From a bacterium (lineage in GTDB: Bacteria > UBA3054): a DNA stretch of 5,340 bases. Within the stretch, counting starts at the first letter, position 1; each line of letters begins with the position of its first letter. The translations under genes were made by a program, and so were the position numbers. Shown one piece after another: positions 1 to 5,340 of this stretch. The notes below the pieces were generated by a model. That model saw nothing but the letters and a program-made list of their open reading frames with translations. It did not search any database and was not told where the DNA came from. The DNA is taken from contig JAFYIM010000105.1 in assembly GCA_017538635.1 (NCBI GenBank), positions 1-5,340 on the forward strand, given 5' to 3'.

Positions 1-638
1 ACAATATCATCACCGGCCCCATCGCCTCCATAGACGACGGCTGCGACGGCATGGTGGAAGGAAAACTCCGTCAACGCTACACGCCCTATCACATCCCGCA
101 CCGCACGGAAGTCATGGGCTTCATGACCATCCTTCACGGCGACGACAGGATCTATAACAATATCTTCATCAAAAGAGACAACTACAAATTCAAGACCGAG
201 ACCGGCACCTCCGTCTTCGACGAGTTCCCGACCTACGAGGAATGGATCGCCAACTTTGACATGGACAACGAAACGCCCGATATGGAAGCCTTGGAAAAAT
301 ACCACTTCCGCTATCTCCCAATCTGGTGCCAGGGCAACGTTTACTTGGGAGGCGCCAAGCCCTGGAAGAAAGAAAAAGATCCCTTCGTTGACGACAAAAG
401 CAAAGTCTTCCTTGAACTGGAAGAAAAAGACGGAAAATACACCCTCAAGACCAATCTTTACGAGATCATCAAAAACCACCCGGTAAACATGATCTCAACG
501 GAAACCTTGGGCAAAGCCTTCCAGCCAGACCAGCCCTTCGAGAACCCCGACGGCACACCCATCGTTTTCGACACCGACTTCGACGGAAAGAAACGCGAAG
601 GCCAGATCCTCCCAGGCCCCTTCGCCGGAGAATTCTGA
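1..638 (+). CDS. C-terminal part of a probable right-handed parallel beta-helix protein (5' truncated)
   Basis: The reading frame is open from the window edge (first full codon at base 3) to TGA at 636-638, giving 211 residues. The ATG at 51 lies inside the open frame and is probably not the true start. The segment around residues 45-56 (HGDDRIYNNIFI) has the alternating polar and aliphatic pattern with an Asn pair that is typical of parallel beta-helix rungs, as in pectate-lyase-like and other polysaccharide-active proteins. After it comes a charged region rich in Trp, Tyr, Asp and Lys, ending in LPGPFAGEF. No membrane segment or sorting signal is seen at the C-terminus, and any signal peptide would lie outside the window. 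If the fold is right, a role in glycan binding or cleavage is plausible, but no catalytic residues can be assigned. It converges on the RhuM-PLD gene with 7 bases between stop codons and no clear terminator. Coding is secure; the family call is by impression. Confidence 0.6.
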   Translation, partial: NIITGPIASIDDGCDGMVEGKLRQRYTPYHIPHRTEVMGFMTILHGDDRIYNNIFIKRDNYKFKTETGTSVFDEFPTYEEWIANFDMDNETPDMEALEKYHFRYLPIWCQGNVYLGGAKPWKKEKDPFVDDKSKVFLELEEKDGKYTLKTNLYEIIKNHPVNMISTETLGKAFQPDQPFENPDGTPIVFDTDFDGKKREGQILPGPFAGEF

Positions 639-645
639 TAAGACA

Positions 646-1527
646 TTATATCCTGGCTTTCAACCCCGAAATTTCGGCAGAATCAAGTTTCGTGAAAGCG
701 AAACACTTTTTGCCGAGATCTTTTATTGAAGCACCGACAAGAAAAAGCTCTTCGTCGTCGATGATCAAAAACCTGTCGTGAAACCTTGTGCTCTCGATAA
801 CGATCAAGTTTCCGTATTGCTCATTGAATTTTTCAATATCGCTGGCTGTCAATTCGTTTCCGCGTTTTGAGGTAACGATCTCCAAACGAACGCCAGCTTC
901 CTTTTTCGCTAGCATTTCGAGTGTTGTAATATTGACATAATTATCAATCAGAAGTATAGATCTCTTTGCCGAAAGAATGTGCTTGGCAACAAAAACTTCG
1001 GCATCAAACACCTGCCCATCGTAGAAAACACCCTGGACAGGCGGTAATGATGTTTGAACGAAGAAATCGACCTTCTCTCTAAGCTCTGTTACATCCGCCT
1101 CGGTTTTAGCAAACCGCCGATCCATCTTGTCCTCAAGGTCATTAAACCGCTGATTGAACGCATAGCCACGAAGCATATATTCGCGCAATATCCCCGTAGC
1201 CCACTGACGAAATTTAACGCCAAGTATGGAGTTAACCCTGTAGCCAACAGAAATAATCGCGTCTAAGTTGTAAAAGATTATTTTTCGCAAAACATTACGG
1301 TTTCCCTCAAATCGAACTACCGAGGATTCCTCGGTAGTTGCCTCCTTTCTTAGTTCACCGCAGGCATATATGTTTTTTAAATGTAATCCGATGTTGTATA
1401 ACGAACACCCAAAGAGATCTGCCATTTGGTTTTGTGTTAACCAAACCGAATCATCAGCAAATCGAACTTCTAAACGAAGTGTTTGATCTGGTTGATAGAT
1501 TATGATCTCGTTTTTTGATTCTTCCAT
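646..1527 (-). CDS. RhuM-family (Bro-N/ORF6N-like) DNA-binding protein fused to a PLD-like domain
   Basis: The protein has 293 residues. Residues 8-60 form the RhuM-type N-terminus, with a helix-turn-helix-like stretch WLTQNQMADLFGCSLYNIGLHL (residues 29-50). The family core follows: EGNR near 74-77, then YNLDAIISVGYRVNS (86-100) and FRQWAT (106-111). Residues 126-157 are a charged helical, coiled-coil-like linker. From about 165 a PLD-like domain begins (FYDGQVFDA, then a strand SILLIDNY), with one catalytic-type motif H250-D-R252-(x)4-D257, a variant of HxK(x)4D, followed by GAS at 265-267. Family knowledge: RhuM was named from a Salmonella pathogenicity island, and its biochemical role is not established; single-motif PLD enzymes usually act as dimers. 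Inference: a sequence-specific DNA-binding protein or nuclease. The ATG start follows AAGGAGG at 8 bases. Composition is more AT-rich than the flanks, which suggests transfer. The gene carries an internal 25-bp palindrome matching two upstream repeats. Confidence 0.88.
   Translation of the reverse strand: MEESKNEIIIYQPDQTLRLEVRFADDSVWLTQNQMADLFGCSLYNIGLHLKNIYACGELRKEATTEESSVVRFEGNRNVLRKIIFYNLDAIISVGYRVNSILGVKFRQWATGILREYMLRGYAFNQRFNDLEDKMDRRFAKTEADVTELREKVDFFVQTSLPPVQGVFYDGQVFDAEVFVAKHILSAKRSILLIDNYVNITTLEMLAKKEAGVRLEIVTSKRGNELTASDIEKFNEQYGNLIVIESTRFHDRFLIIDDEELFLVGASIKDLGKKCFAFTKLDSAEISGLKARI
1312..1342 (-). repeat. In-gene copy of the palindromic element (25-bp perfect palindrome inside the RhuM-PLD gene)
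   Basis: Bases 1315-1339 form two 12-bp arms, AACTACCGAGGA and TCCTCGGTAGTT, around one central base. The flanks TCG (left) and GCC (right, plus strand) are the same as in the two intergenic copies at 1619 and 1708, and so are the outermost five bases of each arm. On the coding strand the palindrome encodes residues 64-71 (TTEESSVV) of the RhuM domain. From memory of the family, this segment fits a known pattern (compare TVKESLTVQ-type segments followed by EGNR), so it is a normal part of the protein and not an inserted peptide. An SD-like AAAGGAGG (1348-1341) abuts it on the minus strand, with no usable start codon nearby. Confidence 0.8.
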
Positions 1528-1552
1528 ATATGTATCCTCCTTACATATGTAA
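1525..1552 (-). promoter_or_regulatory. Structured ribosome binding site of the RhuM-PLD gene
   Basis: Read on the minus strand, ATATGTA (1548-1542), AGGAGGA (1541-1535) and TACATAT (1534-1528) lie side by side, and ATG (1527-1525) follows directly. The outer two are perfect reverse complements, so the mRNA can form a 7-bp AU-rich stem that holds the Shine-Dalgarno sequence in a 7-base loop and stops right at the start codon. An overlapping perfect DNA palindrome, TTACATATGTAA, spans 1541-1552 and could be a short operator or an alternative fold. The pairing is seen directly; any control of translation, for example by temperature or protein binding, is inference. The stem is weak (one G-C pair). 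Confidence 0.5.
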
Positions 1553-1610
1553 GCGGTCGCGAAAACGAAAAAATTGCATAAAAATCATAAAAACCATTCA
1601 AAACACGCTT

Positions 1611-1646
1611 TTAAAAAATCGAACTATCAAGAAAAACTTGATAGTT
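1611..1646 (-). terminator. Possible rho-independent terminator of the rsmB operon (uses the first intergenic hairpin)
   Basis: On the minus strand the 10-bp stem AACTATCAAG / CTTGATAGTT with a 5-base T loop (1646-1622) is followed by CGA and a run of six T (1618-1613). That is the layout of an intrinsic terminator, placed about 110 bases after the rsmB stop. Against it, the stem is AT-rich and weak, and the same hairpin belongs to a repeat family of which the other copies lack a T run. If the RhuM-PLD promoter lies further upstream (near 1666-1693), this hairpin would sit in its leader and could act as an attenuator. Confidence 0.35.
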
Positions 1647-1661
1647 GCCCGTTCAACTGTT
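1619..1661 (-). repeat. 43-bp direct repeat with hairpin, copy 1
   Basis: This copy matches the one at 1708-1750 at 42 of 43 positions; the only difference is A1632 against G1721 in the loop. It contains a 10-5-10 inverted repeat at 1622-1646 (arms AACTATCAAG and CTTGATAGTT, plus strand), followed by a conserved non-palindromic tail GCCCGTTCAACTGTT (1647-1661). Its outer arm bases and flanks match the in-gene palindrome at 1312-1342. It lies between the RhuM-PLD start and the end of rsmB. Confidence 0.9.
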
Positions 1662-1665
1662 TGGC

Positions 1666-1693
1666 TTTATCTACAGGTTTTCCAGATTGTTAA
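1666..1693 (-). promoter_or_regulatory. Candidate promoter of the RhuM-PLD gene, between the two repeats
   Basis: On the minus strand TTAACA (1693-1688) and GATAAA (1671-1666) are spaced by 16 bases, a fair match to sigma-70-type -35 and -10 boxes. Transcription from here would start near 1659 and give a leader of about 130 bases containing repeat copy 1. The region is AT-rich, so chance matches are common; other weak -10-like motifs lie nearer the gene around 1570-1600. Confidence 0.22.
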
Positions 1694-1707
1694 TTAGCAC
1701 ACCAAAT

Positions 1708-1750
1708 TCGAACTATCAAGGAAAACTTGATAGTTGCCCGTTCAACTGTT
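1708..1750 (-). repeat. 43-bp direct repeat with hairpin, copy 2
   Basis: This is the second copy, in the same orientation and 89 bases from copy 1. The inverted repeat spans 1711-1735 with loop GAAAA (plus strand), and the same tail ends at 1750, eight bases from the rsmB stop codon. No T run follows the hairpin on the minus strand, so this copy is not a good intrinsic terminator by itself. The 46 bases between the copies (1662-1707) are unique within the window. Confidence 0.9.
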
Positions 1751-1758
1751 GCGGTGTC

Positions 1759-2964
1759 TTATTTCTTCTGCCAGAGGGAGTAGTAGCCGCCGTCGAAACT
1801 ATCTTGCTCGCCGGGGTAGGTGAGCTTTTCTTTGACGAGGATCCAGGTTTTGTCTTGGCGGAGAATGTCTGCCGCTTCGCGCTCGGCTTTGGTGAAGGAA
1901 CAGACGGAATAGAGGAGATAGCCCTGGGGAGCGACGAGGGTTTTTGCGGCTTGGAGGATGCTTTTTTGCAGCGCGGCATATTCAGCGAGCTGTTCTTTTT
2001 TGAAGCGCCAGCGGAGTTCGGGGTTGCGCTGGATGGTGCCTAAGCTTGAGCAGGGGGCGTCCAGGAGAACGAGGTCAAAAGATTCTGGAGGGAATGTTTG
2101 GCTGGCTTTGCGGGCGTCCAGCTGCTTTATTGTGATATCCGGGGCGTTTTCGTAGCCGAAGCGCGCGAAGTTTTCTTTTAATTGTGCGAGTCTGGTTTCT
2201 GAGAAATCGCAGGCAGTGAGTTTTATTCTGGCTCTGTCTAAAAGAGCGAGACTTTTGCCGCCGGGAGCAGCGCAGAGGTCAAGGACTTTGTCTCCATCCT
2301 TTACGGGAGCGGCGTTGGAGACTTCCTGGGACCAGAGCTGCATGAAATAGATCTTTCCAACTTTGAAGTCGTCGCTTTGGACAGCGGCTTTGACGTCAAG
2401 GCATTCTTCCCAGCTGCCGTTTCTTTTTCTCAGGAACACTTTGGGTTTAGCGTTGTCCCATTTGAGGATCTGTTCAGTTATAGCTTCGTCTTTGGTTTCC
2501 TCTTTAATGAGATCGATTAGATCCTTGGGATGGGAATAGCGTTCTTCAAGAGTCATGGGCTCTTTTTGCGGGTCAAAGCCGGATTCCAGGTCTCTTTCAA
2601 AGTTTCTTAGGATAGCGTTGACGAGCTTGGAAAAAGCGGGCTGTTTTTCTTTGCAAAGTTCCACGGCGTCGGAGATGACAGCGTAATCGGGGATCTTGTC
2701 CAGAAAGAGTCTTTGGTAAAAGGAGATGAGAAGAATGTGTTCAACTTCCGCTGGAAGCTTTTTGCTTTTCTTTAAATAGCGCTGAAGCGTTTTTTGCAGG
2801 AAAGTTTTTTCTTTCAGGACGCCGCGGCAAAGGGTATAGGCGAGATCGAGGTCTTTTTGGTTTTGCCGGCCTTTTAAGTGCTGCTCAAGATGGCTTTCGG
2901 GATCGCGGCTCCAATTTATGAGCGCTTTCAAAGCCAGGGCCCTGGCGGGGGATGCTTTCGCCAT
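1759..2964 (-). CDS. rsmB: 16S rRNA (cytosine-967-C5)-methyltransferase RsmB
   Basis: The protein has 401 residues, close to the roughly 430 of the E. coli enzyme. Residues 1-130 are a NusB-like all-helical RNA-binding domain (ARALALKAL near 7-15, CRGVL 46-50, VNAILRNFER 115-124). The methyltransferase domain has SAM-binding motif I VLDLCAAPGGKS (227-238), motif IV LLDAPCSSLGTIQRNPELRW with Cys305, and motif VI YSVCSF with Cys355. In this family the motif VI cysteine attacks C6 of cytosine and the motif IV cysteine helps release the product; both are present. The C-terminal DGGYYSLWQKK is the usual last strand. It methylates C967 (E. coli numbering) of 16S rRNA with S-adenosylmethionine, in the cytoplasm. 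The ATG overlaps the fmt stop by one base (TGATG) and is preceded by GAGGG at 6 bases. It is the last gene of the operon. Confidence 0.95.
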   Translation of the reverse strand: MAKASPARALALKALINWSRDPESHLEQHLKGRQNQKDLDLAYTLCRGVLKEKTFLQKTLQRYLKKSKKLPAEVEHILLISFYQRLFLDKIPDYAVISDAVELCKEKQPAFSKLVNAILRNFERDLESGFDPQKEPMTLEERYSHPKDLIDLIKEETKDEAITEQILKWDNAKPKVFLRKRNGSWEECLDVKAAVQSDDFKVGKIYFMQLWSQEVSNAAPVKDGDKVLDLCAAPGGKSLALLDRARIKLTACDFSETRLAQLKENFARFGYENAPDITIKQLDARKASQTFPPESFDLVLLDAPCSSLGTIQRNPELRWRFKKEQLAEYAALQKSILQAAKTLVAPQGYLLYSVCSFTKAEREAADILRQDKTWILVKEKLTYPGEQDSFDGGYYSLWQKK

Positions 2965-3920
2965 CAGATTCCCTCTGGCTTGTTTTCCAGATAAACTTTT
3001 TCGCCTCTTAATCCGGCGACGAAAGCTTCCGCTTTCTGTCTGGCTCCGCCGGCGGGCTGCAGGTCGGTGATCTTGATGAAGCCGTCAATGGCGCAGACGA
3101 AAAGTTCTTTTTTCGTCGTTATTATTTCGCCGGGCCTGCCGAGGGGGCCGGGCGCGGGGACGGGCCATTCGCTTCCCCAAAGCTTTATTTCCTTGCCTTT
3201 CCTCCAGGTGACGGCGCCGGGCCAAGGGTTGCAGGCCCTTATGTGGTTGTGGATCATCCTGGCGCTCCAGGTCCAGTCGATGAAGCCGTCTTCGCGGCTC
3301 ATCTTGGCGGCGTAGGTGACTTTGCTCTCGTCCTGGGGGGTTGCGGGGAGCCGGCCTTCGAGAAGTTTGTCGGCGATCCTGGTCAAAAGCGACGCCCCGA
3401 TGGCCGTAGAACGCTCCCACAAGGTTTCTGTGGTGTCTTTGGGGTTGATGGTGAATGGCGCGTCGGCTATGATGTCTCCGGCGTCTAATTTGGCCGCCAG
3501 GTACTGGATCGAGACGCCGGTCACGGTCTGTCCGTCGTAAAGGGCTCTCTGCACTGGAGCGGCGCCCCGGTAGAGGGGAAGAAGCGAGAAATGCAAATTG
3601 ATGAAGCTTTCCGGAATAGCAAGAAGGTTCGTGGGAATGATCTTGCCGTAGGCTACGACGATCGCGACCTTAGGGGAGAGTTCGTTAAAGATGTCTTCCA
3701 CTTCCTTGGTCTTCAAACTTTCCGGAGTATAGCAGGGGATGTTGTTTTCCAAAGCGACTTTTTTCACGAGGCTCTGCGTAATCTCGCGCTTCCTGCCGAC
3801 GGGACGGTCGGGCTGGGTGAACACGGCTTTGACGGGACGGCCGTCCTTAATGAGCCTTTTCAGGCAGTCGGCCGCCATCTGGGGCGTCCCCATGAAAATT
3901 ATGCCGCTTTTCTCTTTCAT
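2964..3920 (-). CDS. fmt: Methionyl-tRNA formyltransferase
   Basis: The protein has 318 residues, the full family length. It transfers the formyl group from 10-formyltetrahydrofolate to Met-tRNA(fMet), making the initiator tRNA for bacterial translation. The N-terminal Rossmann-type domain starts IIFMGTP (7-13) and has the TQPDRPVGR loop (35-43). The catalytic Asn-His-Asp triad is visible as N108 and H110 in INLHFSLLPLYRGAAP (107-122) and D146 in LDAGD, corresponding to E. coli N106, H108 and D144. NPWPGA near 230 and the C-terminal OB-like tRNA-binding domain (ITDLQPAGG) follow. The fmt-rsmB order is widespread in bacteria; the usual partner def (peptide deformylase) is not in the window. 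The start overlaps the plsC stop as ATGA, with a modest GGAAGAG ribosome site (3935-3929). The part around 3121-3180 is the most GC-rich I counted (72%). Confidence 0.96.
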   Translation of the reverse strand: MKEKSGIIFMGTPQMAADCLKRLIKDGRPVKAVFTQPDRPVGRKREITQSLVKKVALENNIPCYTPESLKTKEVEDIFNELSPKVAIVVAYGKIIPTNLLAIPESFINLHFSLLPLYRGAAPVQRALYDGQTVTGVSIQYLAAKLDAGDIIADAPFTINPKDTTETLWERSTAIGASLLTRIADKLLEGRLPATPQDESKVTYAAKMSREDGFIDWTWSARMIHNHIRACNPWPGAVTWRKGKEIKLWGSEWPVPAPGPLGRPGEIITTKKELFVCAIDGFIKITDLQPAGGARQKAEAFVAGLRGEKVYLENKPEGI

Positions 3921-4597
3921 TTCTTTATCTCTTCCAGCTCTTTTTTCAGTTCCGCCAATTTTTCCATGATGCCGTCGGCAATGAGCTGGTAGCGTTCGCG
4001 GCCGGAAGGCAGAGTCTGCCAGTGTTCGTAGGGGATAAGGTCGCCCACGATAGAATCAAGTTTGGCGAAGTGATATTTGCCGCTTTTGGGCCAGGACTCG
4101 AAGGAGCCCTTGACGTAAACGGGGAGAATGTCCGCTTTGACTTTGTCGGCGAAGAAGCCGACGCCGGCCTGGCCGGGCTGAAGTTCGCCGTCGTCGGTTC
4201 TCGTCCCTTCCGGGAACAGAAGAACGTCGCGGCCAGCTTCAATGTACGTTTTTACCTGGCGCAGCGTGGCAAGGTCTAATTTTTCGCGGGAAATAGGAAG
4301 CGCGCCCACCGCCGTAATAAGCCAGGCGAAAGACTTGTTCTCGAAAAGCGACTGCCTGGCGAGGTACCAGATGCGGTGGAAGAAGATGATGCCGACGATC
4401 CCGGGATCCAGAAAGCTGGCATGGTTGGCCACGACGAGCACTCCCTGCTTCCTGCCCTTCAATGCTTTCTTTCTGTCGGTGCGGTGAATTCTATACCTGT
4501 GTCCGATGCAGAATAGGATCCTGAATCCGCACCAGCCGAAAAAGTAGATCACCTTGTACAGGATGTTGGTGAAAAAGTCCTTGGTTTTTTGCCACAT
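3917..4597 (-). CDS. plsC: 1-acyl-sn-glycerol-3-phosphate acyltransferase (PlsC family)
   Basis: The protein has 226 residues, typical of the compact PlsC enzymes. It carries the HX4D catalytic motif NHASFLD (H59, D64), the substrate-binding block FPEGTR (128-133) and a proline-containing ALPISRE (99-105). These fit acylation of lysophosphatidic acid to phosphatidic acid at the inner face of the membrane. The N-terminus (about 8-31) is aromatic and hydrophobic (VIYFFGWCGFRILFCIG), a likely membrane-associating helix. The last 15 residues are a Lys/Glu-rich helix. The ATG is two bases after the mtaB stop and has no clear Shine-Dalgarno sequence, so translation probably depends on coupling. Its stop overlaps the fmt start by four bases. 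The exact acyl acceptor cannot be told from the sequence; lysophospholipid acyltransferases of other specificity share the same motifs. Confidence 0.9.
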   Translation of the reverse strand: MWQKTKDFFTNILYKVIYFFGWCGFRILFCIGHRYRIHRTDRKKALKGRKQGVLVVANHASFLDPGIVGIIFFHRIWYLARQSLFENKSFAWLITAVGALPISREKLDLATLRQVKTYIEAGRDVLLFPEGTRTDDGELQPGQAGVGFFADKVKADILPVYVKGSFESWPKSGKYHFAKLDSIVGDLIPYEHWQTLPSGRERYQLIADGIMEKLAELKKELEEIKK

Positions 4598-4599
4598 AT

Positions 4600-5340
4600 C
4601 TATTGCGCGATAAATTTTGTTTCCTTGCCGTCTATTGTCAAATCGTATATTTCGTTTTCTTTAAGCTCATGCTGCGTGCAGACCCTCAGGTAGTTTTCCG
4701 TAAAGCCCAAGAGCCCTTTTTCAGTCCTGTTTTCCGTCAGCACCTTGAAAGTCTTTCCAAGGAACGGCGAGCGGCACTTTTGCGCAGCCGCTTCCGCGGC
4801 CAGCTTCAATCGCTCCTCCCTTTCCTTCTTCACGCCTTCCGGCACAAAGTCAGAGACCCTTTTGGCCGCAACCGTCCCCGGGCGCGGCGAGTAGGGGAAG
4901 TAGTGGACCTTGCCGAAGGGGATCGCATCCACAAAGGACAAGGTCTCCTGGAAGTCTTCTTCCGTTTCTCCCGGGAAGCCTACGATGATGTCCGTCGAGA
5001 GCATCATCTTTGGGACTTCCATAAGGAAAGATTGCATGGCGCTTAAGAGCTGCGCTCTTTCCAAGGGGCGGTTCATAAGCTTTAGGATGCGGTCGCTGCC
5101 GGACTGCAAAGGAATGTGCAAGTGCGGCATGAGACGCTCCTCTTTTTTCATGAGCCGCATTAGCTTTTCGCTGGCGCCGGTGACGTCCAGGGAACTTACC
5201 CTGAGCCTCGGGAGATCCGTGTCCGCAAGGATCCTTTCGCAAAGGTCCGCTAGATCCATTCCCCGATCCTGCCAGGCCGCCAAGTGTATGCCGGAAAGCA
5301 CGCATTCCTTTATGCCGTTGGCGCAGGCCTTTTCAATTTG
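4600..5340 (-). CDS. mtaB: tRNA t6A37 methylthiotransferase MtaB, C-terminal 246 residues (5' end outside window)
   Basis: The frame is open to the right edge. The GTG at 5301 is internal: residues before it (QIEKACANGIKEC) continue the family sequence into VLSGIHL, so the real start is outside the window. The radical-SAM methylthiotransferase blocks seen are HLHIPLQSGSD (fragment residues 73-83), IIVGFPGETEEDF (118-130) and FPYSPRPGT (148-156), with a TRAM-like C-terminus containing GLLGFTENYLRV. The GIHL block favours MtaB over MiaB (which has GQNVNSY) or RimO. MtaB converts t6A37 to ms2t6A37 in tRNAs reading ANN codons, using two iron-sulfur clusters; the CxxxCxxC cluster motif and the N-terminal domain lie beyond the edge. 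It is the most upstream gene seen of the operon. The stop TAG (4602-4600) is followed after two bases by plsC. Confidence 0.93.
   Translation of the reverse strand, partial: QIEKACANGIKECVLSGIHLAAWQDRGMDLADLCERILADTDLPRLRVSSLDVTGASEKLMRLMKKEERLMPHLHIPLQSGSDRILKLMNRPLERAQLLSAMQSFLMEVPKMMLSTDIIVGFPGETEEDFQETLSFVDAIPFGKVHYFPYSPRPGTVAAKRVSDFVPEGVKKEREERLKLAAEAAAQKCRSPFLGKTFKVLTENRTEKGLLGFTENYLRVCTQHELKENEIYDLTIDGKETKFIAQ

Noticed and set aside
1312..1342. Mobile palindromic element inserted in frame into the gene, as in Rickettsia palindromic elements
   Set aside because: The encoded TTEESSVV segment fits the usual RhuM-family sequence at this position with no extra residues, so nothing appears to have been inserted.
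1459..1481. Fourth copy of the palindrome near the start of the RhuM-PLD gene (shares AAATCGAACT)
   Set aside because: Only the flank matches; the arms CTTC and GAAG are short and the rest of the element is absent. The shared bases come from repeated Val-Arg-Phe codons.
1619..1750. Short CRISPR array: two 43-bp hairpin repeats around a 46-bp unique stretch
   Set aside because: There are only two units and no cas gene, and a third diverged copy of the palindrome lies in a coding sequence. The repeat also includes a long asymmetric tail.
1515..2043. Plus-strand open frames over the RhuM-PLD upstream region and the 3' end of rsmB
   Set aside because: They cross the repeats and lie antisense to the clear rsmB frame, with no recognisable protein features and no good ribosome sites.
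3067..3992. Several long plus-strand open frames opposite fmt and plsC
   Set aside because: They mirror GC-rich codon structure of fmt and plsC, whose catalytic motifs are intact on the minus strand.
5299..5301. GTG as the start codon of mtaB
   Set aside because: The frame is open upstream to the window edge and encodes residues that continue the MtaB family sequence, so this codon is an internal valine.
4850..5305. Alternative 151-residue minus-strand frame overlapping mtaB
   Set aside because: It is a shifted frame of mtaB with low-complexity Arg/Gly/Pro composition; the mtaB frame carries all the family motifs.

Overview
This is bacterial chromosomal DNA. From the right edge leftward it holds a compact minus-strand housekeeping operon. 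To its left lies an AT-rich accessory gene with unusual palindromic repeats, and at the left edge is the 3' end of an unrelated plus-strand gene. The taxon cannot be fixed from the sequence. The operon is moderately GC-rich (one 60-base line in fmt counts 72% GC). The beta-helix-like protein at the left edge resembles proteins of gut-type carbohydrate-degrading bacteria, but that is only an impression.

Right part (1759-5340, minus strand): the order of transcription is mtaB (5' end outside the window), plsC, fmt, rsmB. The junctions are a 2-base gap, a 4-base ATGA overlap and a 1-base TGATG overlap, so the four genes are almost certainly co-transcribed and translationally coupled. Three of them serve translation: tRNA A37 methylthiolation, formylation of initiator Met-tRNA and 16S rRNA m5C methylation. 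The fourth is a phospholipid acyltransferase.

Middle part (646-1758): one minus-strand gene encodes a RhuM-type (Bro-N/ORF6N-like) DNA-binding N-terminus fused through a short helical linker to a phospholipase D-like domain. Its base composition is clearly lower in GC than its neighbours (sampled 60-base lines run from 30 to 47%), and its 231-base upstream region is lower still (23% in one line), which suggests acquisition by transfer. Upstream are two near-identical 43-bp direct repeats, each with a 25-bp hairpin. A third, diverged copy of the same palindrome lies inside the coding sequence, in the same orientation. Between the coding copy and the upstream copies, two arm base pairs have changed on both sides so that symmetry is kept. 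The likely reading is a set of binding sites or RNA hairpins belonging to the gene's own control circuit. This is the most unusual feature of the window. The Shine-Dalgarno sequence of the gene also sits in the loop of a perfect 7-bp hairpin ending right at the start codon.

Left part (1-638, plus strand): the C-terminal 211 residues of a probable right-handed parallel beta-helix protein, convergent with the RhuM-PLD gene and separated from it by 7 bases. No gap between genes exceeds 300 bases; the longest is 1528-1758. I saw no tRNA, rRNA, insertion sequence or CRISPR array.
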